A stretch of 64,000 nt of DNA from Cytobacillus oceanisediminis (lineage in GTDB: Bacteria; Bacillota; Bacilli; Bacillales; Cytobacillaceae): NCBI RefSeq assembly GCF_007830235.1, contig NZ_VLKI01000003.1, positions 62,001 to 126,000 on the forward strand. The letters are read 5' to 3'. Of the stretch, positions 47,410 to 56,750 are shown in pieces. Positions within the stretch are counted from its first letter, which is position 1. Every line of letters begins with the position of its first letter. Made by a program: the position numbers and the translations under genes. A model generated the notes under the pieces. That model was not told the origin of the DNA. It saw only the letters and a program-made list of their open reading frames with translations, and ran no database searches.

Positions 47410-47431
47410 AATAAAATGAGGGGGGAATTTC

Positions 47432-47677
47432 ATGTATTTTGAAGTGGTTAGTCCTGTTTACGGGAAGGTTGAAAAGGTTTCGATTAAAAGTGATACAAGA
47501 ATTTATGAGTGGGAAACATTATTTCAGATTAAAACGGAAGAAGGCAACCTAGAAAAGATACAAATGGGTTTGAGTGGAGAAGTAGAATCACTTGCAGTAC
47601 AAGAAGGAGATTACGTTATTCCTGGAATGGTCCTTGCATATATTAAGGAGGACCTATTTGTTACTGGCAGTGACTAG
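47432..47677 (+). CDS. Lipoyl/biotinyl-like small protein without the attachment lysine, copy 2
   Basis: This 81-residue paralogue of 37221-37475 keeps the same two half-barrels (VVSPVYGKVEKVSI, and GLSGEVESLAVQEGDYVIPGMVLAYIKED). The turn reads TEEGNLEKI instead of an MKM-type motif. It has an intact frame, a GGGGGGAA ribosome site, a sigma-54 promoter and a terminator, although its former neighbours have decayed. That retention suggests selection for the protein itself. Its function is unknown. It is not expected to be biotinylated or lipoylated. Confidence 0.72.
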   Translation: MYFEVVSPVYGKVEKVSIKSDTRIYEWETLFQIKTEEGNLEKIQMGLSGEVESLAVQEGDYVIPGMVLAYIKEDLFVTGSD

Positions 47678-47682
47678 CCCTT

Positions 47683-47716
47683 AGAAAAGGAGATGGAATG
47701 TACATCTTCTTTTTTT
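47683..47716 (+). terminator. Terminator after lipoyl-like copy 2
   Basis: AAGGAGATG pairs with CATCTTCTT and ends in a T-run. It corresponds to the terminator after copy 1. Confidence 0.8.
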
Positions 47717-47771
47717 ATTTAAAAGATTCCGAAAATAGCTATAGTGATAGGGTTTAAAGGGGATGTAAACG

Positions 47772-48326
47772 ATGTTTTCCGCTGCAGAAGAAAAAATTAA
47801 CCGATTACTTAAGTCTCAGTGGTTGAAAAAGAGGAAGTTATAGGATTAACCCTGAACAATCTAGAAGAACCCTTTTTATTTTAGCTCTGTTAAATTTGCC
47901 TGTTGATTTCCACTGCAGGCACTCCCTTTCCGCGGGCGGTCCGGGAGCCTCCTCGTCGCTTTGCTCCTGCGGGGTATCCCTTTGATCCGCACTCCCGCAG
48001 GAGTCTCGTACCTTCCGCTCCAATCAACAGGGTGCTAAAAAACAACAATAAGCTTTAACAGAGCCTTTATTTTAAAAAAACACGATAAATTATTTGCCTT
48101 TGTTGATTTAAATAATTATTTGCTTTAAAAGATTGGAAAAACAAAATTTTTCGGTTGAATTTTTGCTTGAACATGCCATATCAATAGAAAGTATCAGCTA
48201 TCTCAGCCAGCATATCTCCATACCCATTTAAAAGCAGTAAAAGCTTTAGGAATTATGATCCTCAGGAAGTAGAAAATATCAGAAAATATTAAGTTATAAA
48301 AATATTTAAATCGAAAACTTGTCTAC
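47772..48326 (+). pseudogene. Sigma-54 activator pseudogene interrupted by a MITE
   Basis: Remnants of a paralogue of the 37609-39747 activator run in order. MFSAAEEKI is the start. NNLEEPFLF follows, then a MITE insertion. LKKHDKLFAFVDLNNYLL comes next, then a large deletion removing the PAS and AAA+ domains. KAVKALG and SSGSRKYQKIL remain from the helix-turn-helix, with a degenerate C-terminal tail. Stops and frameshifts occur throughout. A terminator like that of the intact gene follows. Confidence 0.92.
47883..48065 (-). mobile_element. MITE copy 5 (183 bp, perfect 8-bp target duplication) in the activator pseudogene
   Basis: The ends are AGCTCTGTTAAA and TTTAACAGAGCC, and the target duplication is TTTATTTT (47875-47882 and 48066-48073). 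Orientation is reversed, like copy 2. It splits the FLF/LKKHDK reading frame of the pseudogene. Confidence 0.93.
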
Positions 48327-48335
48327 CTTTTTATA

Positions 48336-48379
48336 AAAAAGCTGTTTTGGATCGCCTCCCCCTATAACAGCTTTTTTTA
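48336..48379 (+). terminator. Terminator of the activator pseudogene
   Basis: AAAAAAGCTGTT pairs with AACAGCTTTTTT, homologous to the terminator after the intact activator. Confidence 0.85.
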
Positions 48380-48402
48380 TTATGCACAGAGAAATAGAGT
48401 TA

Positions 48403-48425
48403 TGCAAAAATGAATAACTTTTGTT
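48403..48425 (+). promoter_or_regulatory. Candidate sigma-54 enhancer (UAS), site F
   Basis: A copy of the 23-bp motif (TGCA-AAAA-TGAATA) with a weaker 3' half, 53 bp upstream of the -24 element. A second TTATGCA lies 20 bp upstream at 48381. Confidence 0.7.
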
Positions 48426-48478
48426 AAAAAGATTAAGGGAAACTGGTAAGTTAGCAATCTTTTAAACTTGGCACACTT

Positions 48479-48494
48479 TTTGCATTATCTAATA
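48479..48494 (+). promoter_or_regulatory. Sigma-54 promoter of the aldehyde dehydrogenase 2-patA2-gabT-gabD operon
   Basis: TGGCACACTTTTTGCA: -24 GG at 48480-48481 and -12 GC at 48492-48493. Confidence 0.93.
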
Positions 48495-48525
48495 GTAAGT
48501 AAGGGAATAAAAGGAGGATAAGTAA

Positions 48526-50019
48526 ATGGTAGAGATAAAAAAACTTGTTACAAACCTTAAGATGTATATTGATGGCGAGTGGAGAGATTCTGAAAATAAT
48601 GAAACGCGTCCGGTAATTAATCCAGCAAATAGTGAAGTCATTTGTTATGCACCTGAAGGAACAGTTTCCGATGCCCGCATGGCCATCTTTGCTGCCCGTA
48701 GAGCTTTCGAAGAGGGTGTTTGGTCAGGCATTTCAGCGCAGGAAAGGGCCTCCTATTTATTAAAAATAGCTGACAAAATTGATGATTATGCTGATGAATT
48801 GACTCAGCTTGAAACCATGGATAACGGAAAAACCTTACGAGAAGCGGGCTATGATGTGGGTGATGCAGCCGCATGTTTCCGCTATTATGCGGGAATGATT
48901 ACACAACCTGATGGCCAGACCTACCATGTTACAGATCCGATGCAAGCAATGGTTGTCCGTGAACCTGTTGGAGTTTGTGGTCTTATTGTTCCATGGAATT
49001 ATCCACTGTTAATGAGTGTATGGAAGCTCGCGCCCGCTTTAGCAGCCGGGAATACGGTTGTCTATAAACCGTCTGAGGTTACTCCAGTTACTCCGAAAAG
49101 GCTATTTGAAATTTTTGAGGAAGTGGGCTTGCCAAAAGGGGTAGCCAATATGGTTATGGGAGCGGGTTCCGTTGTAGGAAATGAAATCGTCTCCCACCCA
49201 GAAGTAGACATGGTTTCTTTTACGGGTGGGACGCAAACTGGGAAGCATATCATGAAGACTGCGGCTCACACAATGAAAAAGGTTTCTCTAGAATTAGGTG
49301 GGAAATCACCAAATATCATTTTTGCCGATGCTGATTTTGAAACCGCGGTCGATTATGCTTTATTTGGAATCTTTTCTGGCGCAGGTCAGGTCTGTTCCTC
49401 AGGTTCAAGAATCCTTGTCGAAGAAAAGATATATGATCAATTTGTGGAACGTTTTGTCCAAAGGGCCAAGAAAATTCAAGTAGGCCCCGGAAATAATCCT
49501 TCATCCGAGATGGGCCCGCTTGTGAGTGCAGAGCATCTTGAAAAGGTTCTCTCCTACATTAAGATTGGTAAGCAGGAAGGTGCAACGCTTGCATGCGGTG
49601 GAAATCGAATTGTTAAAAATGGATTAGATAATGGTTACTTTGTTGAACCAACGGTATTCGTCGATGTGAAACAAGACATGAGAATTGTTCAGGAAGAAAT
49701 ATTTGGCCCGGTCGTTGTCATTCAGAAGTTCAAGGATGAAAGCGAAGCCATAAAGCTTGCGAATAGTACTGTTTTTGGGCTTGCTGGTGGTGTGTTTACC
49801 AATGATGGTGCAAAAGGTCTTCGCGTCATTAAAAAGCTTCGTGCCGGGATTACTTGGATTAATTCCTATCATCCTACTTATAATGAAGCACCGTGGGGTG
49901 GCTATAAGCAAAGTGGAATTGGTCGCAGCCTTGGAACATTTGGTCTTGAGGAATTCCAGGAAATTAAACAAATTAATATCAATTTGCAGGTAGAGCCAAT
50001 AGGATGGTTTTCAAAGTAG
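48526..50019 (+). CDS. 4-aminobutanal-type aldehyde dehydrogenase, copy 2
   Basis: This 497-residue paralogue of 39972-41444 has general base E256 (LELGGK) and catalytic C290 (GAGQVCSSG). It is first in an operon that continues with putrescine aminotransferase, GABA aminotransferase and succinate-semialdehyde dehydrogenase. That makes 4-aminobutanal its most likely substrate. AAAGGAGG lies 9 nt before ATG 48526. The last 20 residues are almost identical in both copies. Whether the two copies differ in substrate (for example putrescine versus cadaverine derivatives) cannot be told from sequence. Confidence 0.88.
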   Translation: MVEIKKLVTNLKMYIDGEWRDSENNETRPVINPANSEVICYAPEGTVSDARMAIFAARRAFEEGVWSGISAQERASYLLKIADKIDDYADELTQLETMDNGKTLREAGYDVGDAAACFRYYAGMITQPDGQTYHVTDPMQAMVVREPVGVCGLIVPWNYPLLMSVWKLAPALAAGNTVVYKPSEVTPVTPKRLFEIFEEVGLPKGVANMVMGAGSVVGNEIVSHPEVDMVSFTGGTQTGKHIMKTAAHTMKKVSLELGGKSPNIIFADADFETAVDYALFGIFSGAGQVCSSGSRILVEEKIYDQFVERFVQRAKKIQVGPGNNPSSEMGPLVSAEHLEKVLSYIKIGKQEGATLACGGNRIVKNGLDNGYFVEPTVFVDVKQDMRIVQEEIFGPVVVIQKFKDESEAIKLANSTVFGLAGGVFTNDGAKGLRVIKKLRAGITWINSYHPTYNEAPWGGYKQSGIGRSLGTFGLEEFQEIKQININLQVEPIGWFSK

Positions 50020-51495
<1,476 letters not shown>

Positions 51496-51531
51496 CGCTT
51501 ATTTTTAAGATGAATCAAAACTAGGAGGAGC

Positions 51532-52905
51532 ATGAAAGTGGAAAAGAAATTTATTAAACAACAAACACATCTACCTGGTCCGGTATCAAAAGAACTGTTG
51601 GAGCGGAGAAATAAATATGTACCAAAAGGAATCAGCAATAATTGCCATTCCTTTGTGAAAAAAGCAACAGGAGCCCTTGTTGAAGATGTAGATGGAAATT
51701 CGTACATTGATTTTGCTGGTGCAATTGGTACTTTAAACGTCGGGCATACGCATCCAAGGGTAGTAAGGGCGCTTCAAGAGCAGACAAGTCAATTTATTCA
51801 CACGTGCTTTAACGTCATGATGTACGAATCATACATTAATTTAGCTGAAAGACTTTGTAAGCTTGCTCCAGGAAATTTTGATAAACAGGCTGCTTTTTTT
51901 AACAGTGGTGCGGAAGCCGTTGAAAATGCAGTAAAAATTGCTAGAAAATATACGAAACGCCAAGGAATCGTCTCATTTACCCGGGGCTTCCATGGCCGGA
52001 CTTTAATGACTATGACAATGACAAGTAAAGTAAAACCATATAAGTTCGGCTTCGGCCCATTTGCATCAGAGGTCTATAAGGCACCATATCCATATGTATA
52101 CAGACGCCCTGTAGGAATGACCGAACAGCAATATAGTGCGATGATCATTGATCAATTTGAGCAGTTTTTACTAGCTGAAGTGGCCCCAGAGACGATAGCA
52201 GCCGTCGTGATGGAACCTGTTCAAGGGGAAGGCGGATTTATAGTTCCTGACATCGCCTTTGTTCAAAGGGTTAGAGAAATTTGCAGTCAGCATGGAATCT
52301 TGTTTATTGCCGATGAAATTCAAACTGGATTTGCCCGGACTGGAAAGTATTTTGCGATTGAACATTTTGATGTCGTTCCTGATTTAATTACGATTTCGAA
52401 ATCTATGGGAGCGGGTGTGCCAATTAGTGGAGTGATTGGCAGGGTAGAGATTATGGATGCTGTTGAGCCTGGAGAAATTGGTGGAACCTATTCAGGAAGC
52501 CCTCTCGGTTGCCGAGCTGCGTTGAGTGTTTTAGATATCATTGAGAGTGAAAATCTCAATGATCGAGCAAGAATATTGGGAGATAGGGTAATTGAAAAAA
52601 TGCAGATTTTAGCGGGACGCTTCGAATGCATTGGGGATGTTCGAGGCTTAGGTGCGATGTGCGCGATGGAAATTGTTAAAGACGGACAATCGAAAACTCC
52701 TGATAAGGAGACGGTTGGGAAAATTGTAAAAGCTGCAGGGGAACGGGGTCTTATGTTACTTAGTGCCGGGCTTTATGGTAACGTCATTCGCATTCTTATG
52801 CCGTTAACGATAACGGACGATCAGCTTGAAGAAGGATTGCAAATTCTTGAAGAAGCGTTTGATGCAGTTTTGATGAATGATCATGTCGTATCTGCTGGGA
52901 GGTAA
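51532..52905 (+). CDS. gabT: 4-aminobutyrate (GABA) aminotransferase
   Basis: This class-III PLP aminotransferase has 457 residues with GabT landmarks: FAGAIGTLNVGHTHP, FFNSGAEAVENAVKIAR, EPVQGEGGFIVPD, D261 in ADEIQTGFARTGK, K290 in TISKSMGAGVP, and GGTYSGSPLGC. It converts GABA and 2-oxoglutarate to succinate semialdehyde and glutamate, the step after the aldehyde dehydrogenase encoded in the same operon. ATG 51532 is very close to GGAGGAGC, so GTG 51538 with better spacing is an alternative start that removes two residues. Confidence 0.94.
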   Translation: MKVEKKFIKQQTHLPGPVSKELLERRNKYVPKGISNNCHSFVKKATGALVEDVDGNSYIDFAGAIGTLNVGHTHPRVVRALQEQTSQFIHTCFNVMMYESYINLAERLCKLAPGNFDKQAAFFNSGAEAVENAVKIARKYTKRQGIVSFTRGFHGRTLMTMTMTSKVKPYKFGFGPFASEVYKAPYPYVYRRPVGMTEQQYSAMIIDQFEQFLLAEVAPETIAAVVMEPVQGEGGFIVPDIAFVQRVREICSQHGILFIADEIQTGFARTGKYFAIEHFDVVPDLITISKSMGAGVPISGVIGRVEIMDAVEPGEIGGTYSGSPLGCRAALSVLDIIESENLNDRARILGDRVIEKMQILAGRFECIGDVRGLGAMCAMEIVKDGQSKTPDKETVGKIVKAAGERGLMLLSAGLYGNVIRILMPLTITDDQLEEGLQILEEAFDAVLMNDHVVSAGR

Positions 52906-52909
52906 TGAA

Positions 52910-54370
52910 ATGGATAAAGTAGAGAAAAAGTTTCAAATCTATCCTATGTATCTTAACGGAGACTGGGTTGGAAATGATTATGAAGTTTATACCGAAATTA
53001 TAAATCCGGCTACAAAGGAAGTTGTTGGTGCTGTGCCAACGGGTGGTGCTTATGAAGCGGAGAAGGCTGTCGATGCTGCCCACCAGGCTTTCAAAGCCTG
53101 GTCGAAGAAAACAGCGGATGAGCGCTATATACTCCTCATGAAATGGTACCAATTAATAGAAGAAAACAAACATGAAATTGCTAGGATCATGACGATTGAG
53201 CAAGGAAAACCATTAAATGAGGCTCTTGGAGAGGTCCAGTATGCGAATGGGTTTATCTCTTGGTATGCAGAAGAAGGCAAACGGATTTACGGTGAAACAA
53301 TTCCAGCCTCTCACCCTAATAAAAGAATATTAGTTAGGAAAGAACCAGTTGGTGTGGTTGCCGCGATTACTCCGTGGAACTTCCCAGCAGCGATGATTAC
53401 TAGAAAAGTAGCTCCAGCGCTTGCTGCAGGGTGTACAGCTGTTGTGAAACCAGCAAACCAAACCCCTCTTACGGCTTTGAAAATGGTGGAGCTTGCCCAT
53501 GAAGCAGGGATTCCTGCGGGTGTGTTAAACATAATTACCGGAAGGGCGTCAGAAATTGGTGAAGTGTGGCTGAGGGATGCTAGAGTAACGAAAATTACAT
53601 TTACTGGTTCGACAGAGGTTGGGAAAACACTGATGCGCGGAGCTGCTGAAAATGTAAAAAAGGTATCACTTGAGCTTGGCGGGAATGCACCTTTTATCGT
53701 TATGGATGATGCAAATCTAGCAAAGGCTGCTGTAGGACTTGTTCAATCGAAATTTCGCAACGCTGGTCAAACCTGTATCTGCACCAATCGAATTTATGTG
53801 CAAGAAGGGATTGCAGAAGAATTTATGAAGCTTTTCCAAGCAGAATTAGAAAAGCTTAAGGTCGGCAACGGACTTGAAGAGGAAACGGATATCGGTCCAT
53901 TAATCGATAAAGCTGCATATAAAAAAGTAGAGGGACTTGTCAATGATGCAATTAAAAAGGGTGGAAGGATCACTTACAGTGGACTTAAACCTGCTGAAGA
54001 AAACGGCTATTTCTTTGCCCCTACAATATTGACCGATATTAACGACGATATGGAATGTATGAAGGATGAAATTTTTGGGCCACTGGCACCAATCTCGATC
54101 TTCAAAACGGAAGAGGAAGTCATTGAACGAGCTAACGATTCTTGTTACGGGTTGGCAGCGTATGTTTATACAGAAAACTTAAATCGTTCCTATAGAATCA
54201 CAGAGCAGCTTGAGTACGGGATTATTGGGCTTAATGACGCCTTGCCTTCAGCTGTTCAAGTTCCATTCGGCGGCTATAAAGAAAGCGGCCTCGGTCGTGA
54301 AGGTGGCAAATACGGGATCGAAGAGTTTTTAGAAGTGAAATATATATCCATAGGTTTGGACTTGTTTTGA
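52910..54370 (+). CDS. gabD: Succinate-semialdehyde dehydrogenase
   Basis: This NAD(P)-dependent aldehyde dehydrogenase of 486 residues is of the GabD type, with E255 in LELGGNAPF and catalytic C289 in AGQTCICTNR, the double-cysteine loop typical of SSADH. It oxidises succinate semialdehyde to succinate, delivering putrescine carbon to the TCA cycle. ATG 52910 lies 4 nt after the gabT stop codon with GGGAGG upstream; the longer open frame back to 52877 overlaps gabT and is rejected. A terminator at 54425 ends the operon. Confidence 0.95.
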   Translation: MDKVEKKFQIYPMYLNGDWVGNDYEVYTEIINPATKEVVGAVPTGGAYEAEKAVDAAHQAFKAWSKKTADERYILLMKWYQLIEENKHEIARIMTIEQGKPLNEALGEVQYANGFISWYAEEGKRIYGETIPASHPNKRILVRKEPVGVVAAITPWNFPAAMITRKVAPALAAGCTAVVKPANQTPLTALKMVELAHEAGIPAGVLNIITGRASEIGEVWLRDARVTKITFTGSTEVGKTLMRGAAENVKKVSLELGGNAPFIVMDDANLAKAAVGLVQSKFRNAGQTCICTNRIYVQEGIAEEFMKLFQAELEKLKVGNGLEEETDIGPLIDKAAYKKVEGLVNDAIKKGGRITYSGLKPAEENGYFFAPTILTDINDDMECMKDEIFGPLAPISIFKTEEEVIERANDSCYGLAAYVYTENLNRSYRITEQLEYGIIGLNDALPSAVQVPFGGYKESGLGREGGKYGIEEFLEVKYISIGLDLF

Positions 54371-54424
54371 GGCGGAGTCCTACCTAAACGTAGCGCGGAA
54401 TAATCTATTAGTTACAAATATAAG

Positions 54425-54465
54425 AAGCAGCCAAGGATTTCTTGAAAAAAAGCGCTTGGCTGCTT
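54425..54465 (+). terminator. Terminator of the gabD operon
   Basis: AAGCAGCCAAG pairs with CTTGGCTGCTT around a 19-nt loop. Confidence 0.85.
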
Positions 54466-54948
54466 GTTTATCTTTTGATTCACTTAGATAAAAATTCAAT
54501 TGTTTTCCTTTCTGAATCGACTGTACGATATAAATACATCCATTGACCTTTTTACTTTTATTACGTTACATATACTCTCCAGGAATCATTTGTTAGCCTT
54601 AGATGATGTCGTACTCTTTCTTCTAATTCGGGCCCATTTTGACGCACTAAACGCATAATGGGGTACCGCCAGTAAAACGCGGATTTACAAAAAGTAAAGG
54701 GATTTTTACTATTAAAACCCCAATTTCTCATTAATATTACTGAGAGGTTGGGGTTTTATATTCAACAATTTCATCTTGTTGAAGAAAAAAATTGCGTAAA
54801 GTCCTACCTTCTTAATTTCAGGCAGCCATTAGAGGACGAATATACTTGTAATTTAATATTAAAAGTCGTCTAGGCGGTGTCGTCATTGTTGGAGTAATAT
54901 ATGGCATCTTAATATTATGAAAATTAATTTTATAAAGGTAGTGATCAT
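54466..54948. other. Gene-poor region after gabD with an orphan terminator
   Basis: No ORF is supported. A strong bidirectional hairpin (54714-54757: AAAACCCCAA with TTGGGGTTTT, plus TCTCA/TGAGA) probably ended a gene that is no longer recognisable. Confidence 0.6.
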
Positions 54949-55160
54949 TTGGAAAAGAACTTAGATTTACTCAAAATTGAACTTGAATTGAAGGCATTTG
55001 AAAATGGAAATATTGTTGATTTCCCATAGAGGCAACTTAATTGGACCTTTTCTTATGCAACTAACAGAGGTTCTAATTCAGGAAGGGGTCAGTAATTTTT
55101 AACATATTAATGTCGATAAGATCATCCGCAATCGGGCTGTTTATAAGGAAATAGACTAGT
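54949..55160 (+). pseudogene. Unidentified gene remnant
   Basis: A TTG start after AAAGGTAG opens a 26-codon frame (LEKNLDLLKIELELKAFENG to VDFP). It then stops, and protein-like sequence resumes in another frame (GNLIGPFLMQLTEVLIQEG). A further shift gives DKIIRNRAVYKEID. The pieces read as one degraded soluble protein. I do not recognise the family. Confidence 0.45.
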
Positions 55161-55193
55161 ATAGAAAATTTAAAACCCATCTCTAACGACTAA

Positions 55194-55230
55194 TTATGCA
55201 ATATTACATATTTTATGTAATGTTGCATAA
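55194..55230. promoter_or_regulatory. 37-bp palindromic UAS, site G
   Basis: TTATGCAATATTACATA and TATGTAATGTTGCATAA are inverted repeats with one mismatch around TTT. Each arm contains the TGCA-type start of the 23-bp motif. It lies 83 bp upstream of the -24 element at 55314. Confidence 0.75.
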
Positions 55231-55313
55231 AACTATGAATTCATTAAAAGTTCGGTATTTTACAACTATTAAGAAAACTCTTTAATTCAATCACTATATA
55301 ATCAATCCCCACT

Positions 55314-55329
55314 TGGTATGAAATTTGCA
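55314..55329 (+). promoter_or_regulatory. Sigma-54 promoter of the second transporter operon
   Basis: TGGTATGAAATTTGCA: -24 GG at 55315-55316 and -12 GC at 55327-55328, with one deviation (T for C) in TGGCA. Confidence 0.85.
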
Positions 55330-55367
55330 TATTAGTTAATTAAATACGATTAAGGGTGGAGTGATAC

Positions 55368-56723
55368 ATGGAGAATTCAAAATTAAGACGTTCGTTAACA
55401 GTATTTCCTTTAGTGCTATTTGGATTGGCTTATATGGCACCTACAACAGTCTTTTCTACTTATGGGGTTGTTGCGGAAATAACAAATGGGATGGTACCAG
55501 CTGCTTATATTATAGCTTTAGTTGGTATGTTGTTTACAGCCTATAGTTATGGTCAAATGGTTAGAGCCTTTCCTGTTGCCGGTTCTGCATATACCTATTC
55601 TCAAAAGGCTTTTAATCCTCATATTGGATTCTTAGTAGGCTGGGTTATCCTACTAGACTATTTATTTTTGCCAATGATTAATGGATTACTAATCGCTATT
55701 TACTTAAACGCATATTTTCCATCTGTTCCTTTTTCCGTCTGGTTAATTGCCTTTGTAATTTTAACTACCATTGTAAATATAATCGGAGTTAAAATAGCAA
55801 CAAAGATAAATCTATTATTAGTTGCCTGTCAATTCTTAATAATAGTTATATTTACATTCCTCTCAATTAAAGGGTTAGTTAACGGAATGGGTTCTGGAAC
55901 ATTATTTATGAGTTCTCCATTTGTGAATGGAGAAATACCACTATCTTTAGTATTAGCAGGATCTTCTATTTTATGTTTATCTTTTTTAGGGTTTGATGCT
56001 GTTACTACTTTTTCAGAGGAAACCATTAATCCTAAAAAAGTAATACCAAAGGCTATTTTCCTCGTCGCATTAATAGGAGGAGTTCTGTTTGTCATCATTT
56101 CATACATCAGTCACCTTGTTTTCCCAAATTTTCAAGCCTTTAAAGATCCAGATTCTGCTGCCTTAGAAATTGCAATATACGTCGGAGGTAATTTATTTCA
56201 ATCTATTTTTCTAGCAGGATATATTACAGGGGGACTGGCATCTGGTTTATCATCTCACGCAAGTGTTTCGCGGCTTTTGTATGCGATGGGGAGAGATGGA
56301 GTTCTTCCTAAGAAAATATTTGGTCATATTCATCCAAAATTTCGAACTCCATCACACAACATTATCTTAGTGGGTATTTTTGCTTTATCTGCTTTGTTTG
56401 TTGATTTAGTGACAGCATCATCCTTTATTAATTTTGGAGCGCTTGTTGCATTTACATTTGTTAATTTTTCGGTTATTTCTCATTATTTTATTAGAGAGAA
56501 ACAGAGAAACGGATTTGGCACATTAAAATATCTAATTTTGCCACTGATTGGTGCTAGTTTCACAATTTGGTTATGGACTAGTCTTGATTTAAAGGCACTT
56601 TTACTCGGACTAGGATGGCTTGGTATTGGTTTCATCATGCTCCTTTCTACTACGAAAATGTTTAGTAAACGGCCGCCAGAGCTTTCTATTGATAATGCGG
56701 AGGTAAATGAAATTCAAGCATAA
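55368..56723 (+). CDS. PuuP-like APC transporter, paralogue 2
   Basis: This 451-residue APC-superfamily permease with about 12 helices is homologous along its length to PuuP at 45747. Shared segments include [47 protein letters not shown] and FVDLVTASSFINFGAL. It is clearly more diverged than puuP is from E. coli PuuP, so its substrate may differ, for example agmatine, N-carbamoylputrescine or another amine. It heads a sigma-54 operon with an amidohydrolase and a nitrilase. It lies under a palindromic UAS. The ribosome site is AAGGGTGGAG. Confidence 0.87.
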   Translation: MENSKLRRSLTVFPLVLFGLAYMAPTTVFSTYGVVAEITNGMVPAAYIIALVGMLFTAYSYGQMVRAFPVAGSAYTYSQKAFNPHIGFLVGWVILLDYLFLPMINGLLIAIYLNAYFPSVPFSVWLIAFVILTTIVNIIGVKIATKINLLLVACQFLIIVIFTFLSIKGLVNGMGSGTLFMSSPFVNGEIPLSLVLAGSSILCLSFLGFDAVTTFSEETINPKKVIPKAIFLVALIGGVLFVIISYISHLVFPNFQAFKDPDSAALEIAIYVGGNLFQSIFLAGYITGGLASGLSSHASVSRLLYAMGRDGVLPKKIFGHIHPKFRTPSHNIILVGIFALSALFVDLVTASSFINFGALVAFTFVNFSVISHYFIREKQRNGFGTLKYLILPLIGASFTIWLWTSLDLKALLLGLGWLGIGFIMLLSTTKMFSKRPPELSIDNAEVNEIQA

Positions 56724-56750
56724 AAGCTAGATCTACCAAGGAGGGTAAAA

